Part shown: one piece after another, positions 45,884-54,916 of the stretch | Numbering within the stretch: the stretch's first letter is position 1 | Layout: each line of letters opens with the position of its first letter | Assembly (NCBI GenBank): GCA_963753685.1 | Contig: CAVWDE010000008.1 | Coordinates: forward strand, 248,001 to 312,000 | DNA: 64,000 nucleotides | Direction of reading: 5' to 3' | From: DATAOG01 sp963753685 | Lineage (GTDB): Bacteria > Pseudomonadota > Alphaproteobacteria > Geminicoccales > Geminicoccaceae | Program-made: the position numbers and the translations under genes | The notes under the pieces: generated by a model | The model's input: only the letters and a program-made list of their open reading frames with translations | Told to the model about the DNA's origin: nothing | Databases searched by the model: none

Positions 45884-46837
45884 TCAACGTCCGGGCGGCG
45901 CCATCGATCCGGCGAAGTCGACGGCGGTGGTATTGCCGCCGCTCACCACCACCCCGATGCGCTCGCCGGGCGCGGGCTGGTAGCTGCCGGACAAAAGCGC
46001 TGCGAGCGCCGCGACACCGCCCGGCTCGGCGACCACCCGCAGCGCCTGCCATAGCGCCCTCTGGGCACTCACGATCGCCTGGTCGGTGACCAGCACGACC
46101 CGCTCGACATGGCGCTGGGCAATCGGGAACATGAGCTCGCCGACCCGGCGCGGCGCCAGCGAATCGGCCGCGATGCCGCCGGCCTCGGCATCGACCGGCC
46201 GGCCGGCCGCGAGCGCGCGGGTGAGCGTCGGCGCGGCTTCCGGCTCGACGCCCACGACCCGGACCCGACCGCCATACCAGGCGGCGATGCCGCCGATCAG
46301 CCCGCCGCCGCCGACCGCGACCAGAAGCGTGTCGAGCGCCGGCGCCTGCCGCTCGAGCTCGAGTGCGAGCGTCCCCTGGCCGAGCAGGGTCTCGGCCTGA
46401 TCGAAGGCATGCACCGGCAAAGCACCCGAGGACGCGGCCCAGGCTTCGGCCGCCGCCAGGGCATCGGCGTAGAGCTCACCGCCGACCGTGAGCTCGGCGC
46501 CGTAGTCCCGGATCCGCGCGATCTTGGCCGGCGACGAGATGCCCGGGACGAAGATCCGGGCCGGCACGCCAAGGCGCATCGCGGCATAGGCGACCGCGGC
46601 GCCGTGGTTGCCGCCCGAGGCCGCGACCACCCCGGCCGCCGGCACCTCGCGCAACAGCAGATTGGCAAAGGCGCCGCGCGTCTTGAACGAACCCGCGTGC
46701 TGCATCAGCTCGAGCTTCAGCACCAGGCGGACACCGCCCAGGCCAAGCTCGGCGCCCTCGATCTCGATCACCGGCGTCCGCCGGATGTGCGGCCGGACCC
46801 TGGCGTCGACGGCTTCGATCTCGGAGGGAGAGATCAT
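45884..46837 (-). CDS. Serine/threonine dehydratase-like PLP enzyme
   Basis: A 317-residue fold-type II PLP enzyme. The cofactor lysine is in HAGSFKTRGAFANLL (about 53). SGGNHGAAVAYAA binds substrate and GGGGLIGGIAAW binds the phosphate. It probably deaminates serine or threonine, or a hydroxylated amino acid. It overlaps the ligD stop by 4 bp (46834-46837), so it is embedded in the NHEJ run although no repair role is known for the family. Confidence 0.9.
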   Translation of the reverse strand: MISPSEIEAVDARVRPHIRRTPVIEIEGAELGLGGVRLVLKLELMQHAGSFKTRGAFANLLLREVPAAGVVAASGGNHGAAVAYAAMRLGVPARIFVPGISSPAKIARIRDYGAELTVGGELYADALAAAEAWAASSGALPVHAFDQAETLLGQGTLALELERQAPALDTLLVAVGGGGLIGGIAAWYGGRVRVVGVEPEAAPTLTRALAAGRPVDAEAGGIAADSLAPRRVGELMFPIAQRHVERVVLVTDQAIVSAQRALWQALRVVAEPGGVAALAALLSGSYQPAPGERIGVVVSGGNTTAVDFAGSMAPPGR

Positions 46838-49378
46838 CGGCTGCGTCCGCGCGCGGGCTTCGGCAGGGCGCGGGCTGAAGCGTCCAGAGCCGCCCAGGGA
46901 TCAGCGAAATCGTTGCGCTCCACGCGCTCGGGCACGCTCGCCCAGTTCAGATCGGCCGGGTCGTCGAGTCGCCCGAGCTCCTCCCACGCGAGCGGAGTCG
47001 AGGCCGGCACGCCCGGGCGCGCCCGCAACGAATAGGCGGCAACCGCGGTGGCGCTGCGCTGGTTGCGCAGATAGTCGAGGTAGATCCGCCCGCGGCGCTG
47101 GGCCTTGGCCATGTTGGCGGTGAAGCGGCGGGGCGCCCTGGCCGCCATCTCGCGCGCGAACCCCTCGCAGAAGGCCGCGACCTCGGCCCAGCTCCGCCGC
47201 CTTTGGATCGGCACCACCACATGCAGACCCTTGCCGCCGGTGGTCTTGAGGAACGGCACCAGGCCCATGGCCGCGAGCGCGTCCCGGACCTCGAAGGCGG
47301 CGCTCGCGACCTCGCGCCAGGGAAGGCTCTCGTCGGGGTCGAGGTCGAGCACGAGGCGGTCCGGGCGCTCGGGCTGATCGACCCGGCAGCCCCAGCTGTG
47401 GAACTCGACCGCGCCGAACTGGGCGAGCGACAAAAGGCCGCGCGCGTCCTCGACATAGAGGTAGTCGGCCTTCTCGTCCGAGCCCTGCTCGGCCAGCGGG
47501 ATGGTCCTCACCGCCTCGGGCATGCCGCTCAGCGCATGGCGCTGGAAGAAGCAGTCCTTGACCTGCCCGAGCGGGCAGCGGACCAGCGAGACCGGCCTGC
47601 GGGTCAGCTCGGGCAGCATCCAGTCGCCGACCCTGGCGTAGTAGAGGGCGAGCTCGAGCTTGGTCGGGCCGCCCGCGCCGAACATCACGCGATCGGGGTT
47701 GGTGACCCAGATCTGAGCGAGATCGGCGTCGGTGACGTAACGCTTTTTCTCCACTTTTGGCGTCGGCGGCGGGCACGTCCGCGGCGGGCGCGTCGGCCTT
47801 GTCGGCGCGCAGCCCCTTGTAGACGGCATGGCGCAAAATACCGTCCGCGGTCCGGTTGCCGTACTCGACCTCGGCGATCAGGGTCGGCCGGACCCAGACC
47901 ATGCCCTTGCGCTTTTCCTCGGCCGGCAGCGTGACCGGCGCGCGCCTCGTGCGCAGCGCCTCGAGCCTGGCGTGCAGGCGCTTCATCTCAGCCATGGAAA
48001 ACCCGGTGCCGACCCGGCCGACGTAGCGCAGCCCGCCGTCCTCGGCCTCGGCGAGGAGCAGCGCGCCGATCCCGCCCGCGGCCTCAGACGGATTGTAGCC
48101 GACGATCGGGAAATCCTCGCTCTGGCGGCATTTGATCTTGAGCCAGCTCCTGGTCCGGGTCTGCTGATAGGGCGCGTCGGCGCGCTTGCTGACCACCCCT
48201 TCGAGGCCGAGCCTCGAGGCCTGCTCGAAAAACGCCCGGCCGTTGCCCTGGACGTGCTCGCTGAGCTGAAGCGCAGAGGTCGGCGAGACGACCGATCCGA
48301 GCAACGCGCCGAGCGCCCGCTTGCGCTCGTCCAGCGGCACGCTCGTGAGATCGTAGCCGTCGAGGTGGAGCAGATCGAAGGCGAAGCAGGTGAGCTCGTG
48401 AGTCCGGCCTTCGGCGAGCGCGTCCTGAAGGGCGGCGAAGCTCGCGACCCCGTGCGCGTCCTGGACCACGATCTCGCCGTCGATCAGCGCGTCCTGACAG
48501 GGGAGCGCCGCGAACGCCTTGGCGAGCAGCCCGTAGCGGTCGGTCCAGTCCTGGCCGGTCCGGGTCAGCAGGCGGACCGCGCCGGCCTCGAGGCGCGCGA
48601 GCGTCCGGTAGCCGTCGAGCTTGATCTCGTGCAGCCACTCGTCGCCTTCGGGCACGCGCGCGCTCGGGGTCGCGAGCTGGGGCCGCACGGCCTCCGGCAG
48701 CGGCGCCTTGAGCGCGCCCGGCAGCGCCGATGGCCGGAGCCGCCCGGGCTTGCGCGCGGCGGCCGGCGGCGCCCCGCCCGGCGTCTCGGTCGCGAGCAGC
48801 TCCTCGACCCGGCGGCCGCTCAGCACGCTCTCCGGCCGCTTATCAAGCAGCTCGTCGCCGTGACCCGGGCGCGCGTAAGGGTCGCGCTCTTTGATCAGGA
48901 GCCAGTTGTCGCCGCGCTCGCCGTCCTTGGGCTTGAGCCGGACCAGCATCCAGCCGCCGCCGAGCTTTTCGCCCACCAGCCGGAACTTGAGGGTGCCCTT
49001 CCGGTATTCGGCCTCCGCGTCGCCGATCGGGATCCAGCTGCCCCGGTCCCAGACGATCATGGCGCCGGCGCCGTACTGGCCCTTGGGGATCGGCTTCTCG
49101 AAGTCGGCGTATTCCAGCGGATGGTCCTCGACGTGCACGGCCAGGCGCCTGACCTTGGGGTCGAGCGATGGCCCCTGGGGCACCGCCCAGCTCCTCAGTG
49201 TGTCGCCGAACTGCAGCCGCAGGTCATAATGCAGGCGCCGCGCGGCGTGCTTTTGGACCACGAACAGGCTGGTCCCGGGCGCGATCTCACCGCCCGGCGG
49301 CTCCGCCGTCTTCGCAAAATTGCGCTTCGCCCGATAGCGCTCGAGCGCAGCCGCTGTCCGGCCTTCGGCCACTGCCAT
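46834..49378 (-). CDS. ligD: Multifunctional NHEJ DNA ligase LigD, with one-base frameshift
   Basis: About 847 residues after repair, in the order phosphoesterase, ligase, polymerase. The phosphoesterase has VQKHAARRLHYDLRL and HVEDHPLEYADFE. The ATP-dependent ligase has the adenylated Lys in EIKLDGYRTLARL. The polymerase/primase has LVLDLDPDESLPW with metal aspartates and KTTGGKGLHVVVP. The frame breaks in a run of five A (47744-47748 on the plus strand as T). Removing one A joins AKSGEK to RYVTDADLAQIW. If real, the break would separate the polymerase domain from the other two. First gene of the run to ku. Confidence 0.92.
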
Positions 49379-49804
49379 CCCCGACCCAGGACGCTCCGCC
49401 GCCCAGTCTAGCGCAAACTTCGCTCATCGAGACCAGATCCCGGCCCTGATCCCCAAGATCGAACGTCCCGGCCTGTGCCGTTCTGCCGCCGCCGTTCACC
49501 CGACACGGATTCCCACGGTCCCATGGACCCTCCGAAGATAAGGTTAAAGGTCATTCGCTAACATTTGGTTAACGCCCGCGCCACATGAGGATCGGTCCGG
49601 GGCCATCTTCCAGCAACGGCAGGACTCTTGCTCACGAGGCGGACGACGGGCGCTCGCAGCCCGGCCCGGGCGCGGCCGCGGGACTTCGGGCTGGCCCTCG
49701 GCCTGATCCGGCGCCGCCAGGACGAGCGCTGCCGTTGACCGCGATCAAGGCGGCTCGAGGTCGGGATGCCCGACATTGGCGGCGACAGCCCGTGAGATCA
49801 AACC
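49379..49804. other. Intergenic region between ligD and the flavoprotein gene
   Basis: A divergent, gene-free stretch. Most is GC-rich; a notable AT-rich patch at about 49535-49575 (AAGGTTAAAGGTCATT ... CATTTGGTTAAC) is a likely promoter area for one or both directions. I could not define -35/-10 boxes or a known operator, and no ORF here looks coding. Confidence 0.4.
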
Positions 49805-50389
49805 ATGACCCGGCGAATCACGATCATCCAGGGCCACCCGGACCCGGCCGGCGGCCATCTCTGCCATGCCCTGGCCGATGCCTACGCGGCCGGAGCGGAC
49901 GAGGCCGGGCACGCGGTCCGGCGGATCGAGGTCGCCAGGCTCGATTTTCCGCTCTTGCGGACCCAGGCGGAGTTCGAGACCGGCGCCCCGCCCGGCGACC
50001 TCCGCCCCGCCCAGGAGGCTATCGGCTGGGCCGAGCAGCTGGTGATCGTCTACCCGCTCTGGCTCGGGACCATGCCGGCGCTGCTCAAGGGCTTCCTCGA
50101 GCAGGCCCTGCGCCCGGGATTCGCCTTCGAGCTCAAGCCCAAGGGCCTCTGGGTCAAGCGCCTCAAGGGCCGCTCGGCGCGGATCGTGGTGACCATGGGC
50201 ATGCCGGCATTCTTCTATCGCTGGTACTTCGGCGCCCACAGTCTCAAGAGCCTGGAGCGCAACATCCTGGGTTTCTGCGGCATCCGGCCGATCCGTGCGA
50301 GCCTGTTCGGCAGGGTCGAGACCGTGGCCGACGGCCGGCGCCAGCGATGGCTCGCGACCATGCGCCGCCATGGCCGCGAGGCGGGCTGA
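49805..50389 (+). CDS. NAD(P)H-dependent flavodoxin-fold oxidoreductase
   Basis: A 194-residue flavodoxin-2 family enzyme (KefF/NQO1/MdaB-like) that reduces quinones or other acceptors using FMN or FAD. It starts RITIIQGHPDPAGGHLCHALADAY. The phosphate and flavin-binding region VIVYPLWLGTMPALLKGFLEQAL and the VVTMGMPAFFYRWYFG loop are characteristic. It is a monocistronic gene by context, upstream of mntH but 397 bp from it. Confidence 0.9.
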   Translation: MTRRITIIQGHPDPAGGHLCHALADAYAAGADEAGHAVRRIEVARLDFPLLRTQAEFETGAPPGDLRPAQEAIGWAEQLVIVYPLWLGTMPALLKGFLEQALRPGFAFELKPKGLWVKRLKGRSARIVVTMGMPAFFYRWYFGAHSLKSLERNILGFCGIRPIRASLFGRVETVADGRRQRWLATMRRHGREAG

Positions 50390-50544
50390 AGGCGCCCGGG
50401 CGTAACCTCCGCCGACAGCGCGTCGCGCGTGCGTCGACAAGCCGCATCGGCTCGCCTCCGTGCTGCCCCTGGCGCGCCCAAATCCAGCCGCGGGCGATCC
50501 CCGACCCGGCCAGAACACACCCGGCTACGATCCGCGTTGTTCAG

Positions 50545-50572
50545 TTGACGTAAAGTATTGTTCGACTTATAT
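50545..50572 (+). promoter_or_regulatory. Candidate sigma70 promoter upstream of mntH
   Basis: TTGACG (50545-50550) and TTATAT (50567-50572) are separated by 16 bp, in an AT-rich island within GC-rich DNA. It implies a leader of about 200 nt before mntH (ATG 50786). A second possible box is TAATAT at 50612. The rest of 50390-50785 holds no convincing gene. Confidence 0.4.
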
Positions 50573-50650
50573 CCGGTGCGCTACGTTGGGGGTATTGAAT
50601 TTGCGAATGCTTAATATCGAAACACCTCTTGTTCTATTCATGTCTTCATG

Positions 50651-50664
50651 TGAACAGCTGTTCA
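50651..50664. promoter_or_regulatory. 14-bp perfect palindrome in mntH leader
   Basis: TGAACAGCTGTTCA is a perfect palindrome about 120 bp before mntH. It has the TGAACA-N2-TGTTCA shape of ArsR/SmtB-type metal-sensor operators. If transcription starts near 50580 it lies in the leader. A regulator gene is not next to it, and a match to MntR, Mur or Fur boxes was not found. Confidence 0.35.
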
Positions 50665-50785
50665 AATGTTGTTTTGATGGCAAGGGGTGCGGCCGATTAC
50701 CCGGCCGACGGGTGCGACAGGACGGCGATGACGACGAAGGTGAAGCTGATCGTGTGGGCAGGGCGCGCGGTCCGGGGCGGCGCCG

Positions 50786-52144
50786 ATGGATGCTGAGGTC
50801 CGGGCGGTCGAGGACGAGCTGACCGGCTGGCGGCGCCCGGTCGGGCGCGCGAGTCTCGCCGAGGTCTATCGCAGCGTGCCGATCCGCGCCGGCTGGGGGC
50901 CGCTGCGCAAGCTGCTCGCGTTCGCCGGACCCGGCTATCTGGTCGCGGTCGGCTACATGGATCCCGGCAACTGGGCGACCTCGCTCGCCGGCGGCTCGGG
51001 GTTCGGCTACACGCTCTTGTCGGTGGTCGTGCTCTCGAGCCTGATGGCGATGCTGCTGCAGGCGCTGAGCCTCAAGCTCGGCATCGCCACCGGGCGCGAT
51101 CTCGCCCAGGCCTGCCGCGACCACTACAGCCGGCCGGCGGGGGTCGCGCTGTGGGGGTTGTGCGAGATCGCGATCGTCGCCACCGACCTCGCCGAAGTGA
51201 TCGGCACCGCGATCGCGCTCAACCTTTTGTTCGGCCTGCCGCTCCTGCTGGGCGTCGTCCTGACCGCCGCCGACGTGCTCCTGATCCTGGTCCTGCAGGC
51301 GCGCGGCTTTCGCTGGCTCGAGGCCTTCATCATCGCGCTGGTCGCGGTGATTTTCCTGTGCTTCGCCTTCGAGATGGTGCTGTCGGCGCCGGCGCTGAGC
51401 GGCGTGCTCGGCGGCATCCTGCCGAGCCCGCAGATCGTCACCAACCCGGCGATGCTGTACATCGCGATCGGCATCCTTGGGGCCACCGTGATGCCGCACA
51501 ACCTCTACCTGCACTCGGCGATCGTCCAGACCCGGGGCTACGACCAGGACGAGAGCGGCAAGCGCGAGGCGATCCGGCTGGCGACCATCGACAGCACGCT
51601 GGCGCTGACCATAGCACTCCTGATCAACAGCGCGATCCTGATCCTCGCCGCCGCCGCCTTCCACGAGGCCGGGCGTGCCGACGTCGCCGAGATCCAGGAC
51701 GCCTATCACCTGCTGGCGCCGCTGCTGGGCGTGCCGCTCGCCAGCACGGTGTTCGCGATCGCGCTCCTCGCCTCAGGGCAGAACTCGACCATCACGGCCA
51801 CGCTCGCCGGCCAGATCGTCATGGAGGGCTTCCTCGACATCCGCCTGCCGCCCTGGCTGCGACGCCTCGCGACCCGGCTGCTGGCGATCGTGCCGGCGAT
51901 CGTGGTGACCGCGCTCTACGGCGAGAGCGGGACCGCGCAGCTCCTGATCCTGAGCCAGGTGGTCCTGTCCTTGCAGCTGCCGTTCGCGGTCGTGCCGCTG
52001 ATCCGCTTCACCAGCGACCGGGCCAAGATGGGCGCGTTCGCGAGCCGCCGCTCGACGGTCGTGCTCGCCTGGGTCGTGGCGCTGCTGATCATCGCCCTCA
52101 ACATCAAGCTCCTGTTCGACGTCGCCGCCGGCATCGTCGCCTAA
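50786..52144 (+). CDS. mntH: Nramp-family Mn/Fe transporter MntH
   Basis: A 452-residue proton-coupled divalent-metal importer with about 11 transmembrane helices. The metal-site motif is YMDPGNWAT (DPGN) in TM1. TM6 has VMPHNLYLHSAIVQTRG with the conserved MPHN. GQNSTITATLAGQIVMEGFL is also diagnostic. The start ATG 50786 is preceded by CGGGGCGGCGCCG. Its long AT-rich leader suggests metal-responsive control. Confidence 0.95.
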   Translation: MDAEVRAVEDELTGWRRPVGRASLAEVYRSVPIRAGWGPLRKLLAFAGPGYLVAVGYMDPGNWATSLAGGSGFGYTLLSVVVLSSLMAMLLQALSLKLGIATGRDLAQACRDHYSRPAGVALWGLCEIAIVATDLAEVIGTAIALNLLFGLPLLLGVVLTAADVLLILVLQARGFRWLEAFIIALVAVIFLCFAFEMVLSAPALSGVLGGILPSPQIVTNPAMLYIAIGILGATVMPHNLYLHSAIVQTRGYDQDESGKREAIRLATIDSTLALTIALLINSAILILAAAAFHEAGRADVAEIQDAYHLLAPLLGVPLASTVFAIALLASGQNSTITATLAGQIVMEGFLDIRLPPWLRRLATRLLAIVPAIVVTALYGESGTAQLLILSQVVLSLQLPFAVVPLIRFTSDRAKMGAFASRRSTVVLAWVVALLIIALNIKLLFDVAAGIVA

Positions 52145-52210
52145 AGCCGGCCGTGCCGGGCCGTCGAGGGCGGCGCGCCCCGCTCAGATGACGACGGCGC
52201 TTGACCGCCC

Positions 52211-52969
52211 TCAGTCGACCAGCGCAGCCGCGGCCGCCCGGTCGTAGCCCTCGCTGCTGCTGAGCAATTGCCGGGAATAGGGCTGACTGAGCGCGCCGGT
52301 CCGCAGTGCTGTGGTCGGCACCTGCTCGACGATCCGGCCATGCTGCATGATCGCGACCTCCGAGCACATGTGCGCGATCACGGCCAGATTGTGCGACACG
52401 AACAGATAGGTGAGCCCGCGCTCCTCCCTGAGCGCCGCCAGCAAATTCAGAATCTCGGCCTGGACCGAGACGTCGAGCGATGAAGTCGGCTCGTCGAGCA
52501 GCAACACCTTGGGCTCCAGCATCAACGCCCGGGCGATCGCCACCCTTTGCCGCTGACCGCCCGAGAGCTGATGCGGGAACCGATACCGGAACGCCAGCCC
52601 CAGCCCCACTGCCTGCAACGCTCGCTCGACCCGCGCCCCGGCCTCGCCCAGCCCATGGATCGCGACCGGCTCCGCCAGCGTCCGATCGACCGTATGCCGC
52701 GGATGCAGCGACCCGTACGGGTCCTGGAACACCATCTGCACCATGCGACAGAAGCTCCGGCTGCGCCGCTCCCCCTGCGCCTCGCCATCAACCACGATCC
52801 GCCCCTGCCACCCGCGCAGCAGCCCGGCGATCGCCTTCAAGACCGTGGTCTTCCCCGACCCCGACTCTCCGACCAGCCCGAACGCCTGGCCTTCGCCGAC
52901 CCCGAACGAGACGTCGTCTGCGGCCGTAAAGCCGCCGAAGCGGACCCCGAGGTTCTCGATCTCGATCAT
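52211..52969 (-). CDS. Oligopeptide ABC transporter ATPase (DppF-type)
   Basis: A 252-residue ABC ATPase. Walker A is GLVGESGSGKTTVLKAIAGL, the Q-loop is in VQMVFQDPYGSLHPRHTV, the signature is HQLSGGQRQRVAIARAL and Walker B is KVLLLDEPTSSLDV. The start MIEIENLGVRFGG (ATG 52969) is where the domain begins. It follows the DppD-type ATPase gene on the same strand. The C-terminal peptide-transporter extension seen in many DppF proteins is short here. Confidence 0.92.
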   Translation of the reverse strand: MIEIENLGVRFGGFTAADDVSFGVGEGQAFGLVGESGSGKTTVLKAIAGLLRGWQGRIVVDGEAQGERRSRSFCRMVQMVFQDPYGSLHPRHTVDRTLAEPVAIHGLGEAGARVERALQAVGLGLAFRYRFPHQLSGGQRQRVAIARALMLEPKVLLLDEPTSSLDVSVQAEILNLLAALREERGLTYLFVSHNLAVIAHMCSEVAIMQHGRIVEQVPTTALRTGALSQPYSRQLLSSSEGYDRAAAAALVD

Positions 52970-53102
52970 GCGAACCGCGCTGACCTCCCGCTCTAGCAAG
53001 ACGGCAGGCCCGCCCGCCGGTCAAGCGCAGCGGCGCTTGCCCGGCAGGTCGTCGTCCATCGTCTTGGTGGCGGGGTCAGATCTCTACCGCCCCCCGGGCA
53101 CA

Positions 53103-53957
53103 CTAGATCCGTCCGCGGAGCGGGCCGGAGAGCCAGGCCGGATCGCGCTCCAGCACCGGCAGCGGGCCCGGCGGGCGGTCGACGTGGGGCAGGGCTGCGA
53201 GCAGGCCGCGGGTGTAGGGGTGCTGCGCCAGGTGCAATTCGCTCGCCCGGCAGGTCTCGACCACGCGGCCGGCGTACATGATCAGCACCCGGTCGCAGAA
53301 CGAGGCGACCAGGTTGAGATCGTGGCTGATGAAGATCAGGCCGAGGCCGCGCTCTTTGACCAGGTCGTCGAGGATCGCCAGGACCTGCATCTGCACGGTC
53401 ACGTCGAGGGCCGAGGTCGGCTCGTCGGCGATCAGGATGTCCGGGTCGGCGACCAGCATCATCGCGATCATGACCCGCTGGCCCATGCCGCCCGAGACCT
53501 CGTGCGGATAGCACTCGTAGACCCGCTCGGGGTCGCGGATCTTGACCGCGGCCAGCATCGCCAGCGCCCGGCGCCGGGCCTCCGCGCGGGAACTCCGGCC
53601 GTGCGCGCGGTAGGCCTCGCGGATCTGCCGGCCGACCGTCATCACCGGGTTCAGGGAAAACTTCGGGTCCTGCATGACCATGGTGATGCGCTGGCCGCGC
53701 ACCGCGCGCAGCGTCGCGTCGTCGGCGGACAAGAGATGGATGCCATCGAAGATCAGGCGCTCGGCGGTGACCACGCCCGGCGCCGGCACCAGGCGCAGGA
53801 TCGCGCGCCCGACGGTCGACTTGCCGGAGCCGGATTTGCCGACGATGCCGAGCTTCTCGCGGCCGAGGGTGAACGACACCCCGCGCACCGCCTCGATCAC
53901 GCGCGCGGGCGTCGGATAGCGCACCCAGAGGTTCTGCACGATCAGCCGGGCCGACAT
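53103..53957 (-). CDS. Oligopeptide ABC transporter ATPase (DppD-type)
   Basis: A 284-residue ABC ATPase. Walker A is GIVGKSGSGKSTVGRAILRL. The signature is EVSGGMGQRVMIAMMLV, slightly unusual in reading SGGMGQR, and Walker B is DILIADEPTSALDV. VMQDPKFSLNPVMTVGRQI is the peptide-transporter Q-loop. The C-terminal oligopeptide-transporter tail is present (HPYTRGLLAALPHVDRPPGPL). It is 133 bp upstream of the DppF-type gene. Its permease genes lie several kb upstream, separated by unrelated genes. Confidence 0.92.
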   Translation of the reverse strand: MSARLIVQNLWVRYPTPARVIEAVRGVSFTLGREKLGIVGKSGSGKSTVGRAILRLVPAPGVVTAERLIFDGIHLLSADDATLRAVRGQRITMVMQDPKFSLNPVMTVGRQIREAYRAHGRSSRAEARRRALAMLAAVKIRDPERVYECYPHEVSGGMGQRVMIAMMLVADPDILIADEPTSALDVTVQMQVLAILDDLVKERGLGLIFISHDLNLVASFCDRVLIMYAGRVVETCRASELHLAQHPYTRGLLAALPHVDRPPGPLPVLERDPAWLSGPLRGRI

Positions 53958-54033
53958 GGCCCGAGCTTAGCCGCGCCGGGCGGCCGCCGGCTAGAGCCTG
54001 CCGGCGCGGCGGCGGCGATGCCCGGGGCTCACC

Positions 54034-54384
54034 TCAGGAGCCGTGATCCGCGCTGTCCGGGGTGCCGGGCACCGCCCCCGCGCCCGGCTCGAACGCGTCC
54101 GGTCGCGCCGGGTCTGTGAGCGCGGGCCCGGCCGGCGGAATGGCTGCCTGCTCGCCCCAGGGGACAGGCAGATCGCGCCGTTGCGCGTCGAGCGCGGCCA
54201 GACCCAGCACGAACACCACCACCGCCGCCGCCGCGGCCAGCGCCAGGAGCGAGATCCCGCGCCCGCGTCGCCCAGACCCGGCGACCCGCCTTGGCGCGAG
54301 CGCGAGCGCGGCTGCCTGGTCCGGCGCCGCCACCGGCGAGCGGGACGGACCCGCCCGCGAGCCCGACAGGGTCGCCTCGGTCAC
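54034..54384 (-). CDS. Hypothetical single-pass membrane protein
   Basis: Up to 116 residues from GTG 54384: a basic, Ala-rich N-terminus (RRVAGSGRRGRGIS), one transmembrane segment (about 45-65, LLALAAAAAVVVFVLGLAAL) and a Pro/Ala-rich tail. Upstream in another frame (54385-54607) is a Met-started stretch MEDELLRGSDDRRRRPR, so a further frameshift joining the two is possible. No family is recognised. Confidence 0.4.
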   Translation of the reverse strand: MTEATLSGSRAGPSRSPVAAPDQAAALALAPRRVAGSGRRGRGISLLALAAAAAVVVFVLGLAALDAQRRDLPVPWGEQAAIPPAGPALTDPARPDAFEPGAGAVPGTPDSADHGS

Positions 54385-54607
54385 GATGGTCGCCTGCGGG
54401 CGCCGGGGCGCCGCGGCGGCGCTCTGCGGCCGGCGCGGCCACCCGGCGCGTGACCCGCCAGCCCGGCGCGCCCGCGACCGGCTCTGCCATGAGCGGCCGA
54501 TCCTCGGCGGGCGCCCGCGACGCCGTCAAGGGCGGCGCCGCGCCCAGGCCGACTGCGCGCGGTCGCCGCCGACGATCATCGCTGCCTCGCAAAAGCTCGT
54601 CCTCCAT

Positions 54608-54916
54608 CGTGACGCGGCCGGCCCACCGCCATGGCCATTCGCATCCCTGACCTTCTAAGTGAGGTCGATGGCCGCCCGGTCAAGCTGGCGGCGGGCGCTG
54701 CAACGCAGCAAAGCGTGCTGTACCAGGCACACCGTGGCGATTGGGTCACAGTGTGGCGCCCGGCACGCCGCGCAGACCAAGGGCGCGCAGGGGGCGTTGG
54801 TTCCGGCGCGTCGGTCTCGGGGTCAATGGCAGCCCGATCGGCGCGACCCGAGGAATCCCTGGAACTCAGGGGCCGCTTCGACTAGACCCCGGGGGAGCAG
54901 CAGCGAGGGGCAGCGC
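54608..54916. other. Upstream region of HWE kinase
   Basis: No convincing gene is seen. An 84-codon ORF on the plus strand (from 54631) has no recognisable domain and lower-quality coding character. The region probably carries the HWE kinase promoter; AAAGCGTGCTGTACC near 54712 and GATTGGGTCACAGTG near 54740 show no clear consensus. A GAGGGG ribosome site is just before the kinase start. Confidence 0.3.

Noticed and set aside
47740..47750. Programmed frameshifting at the A run in ligD
   Set aside because: Only five As are present, and the shift needed is +1, so it does not form the classic -1 slippery heptamer. Error is simpler.
50640..50822. Cys-rich small ORF in the mntH leader starting near MSSCEQLF
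   Set aside because: No ribosome site; the later part is low-complexity and overlaps the mntH start. Its cysteines are probably chance.
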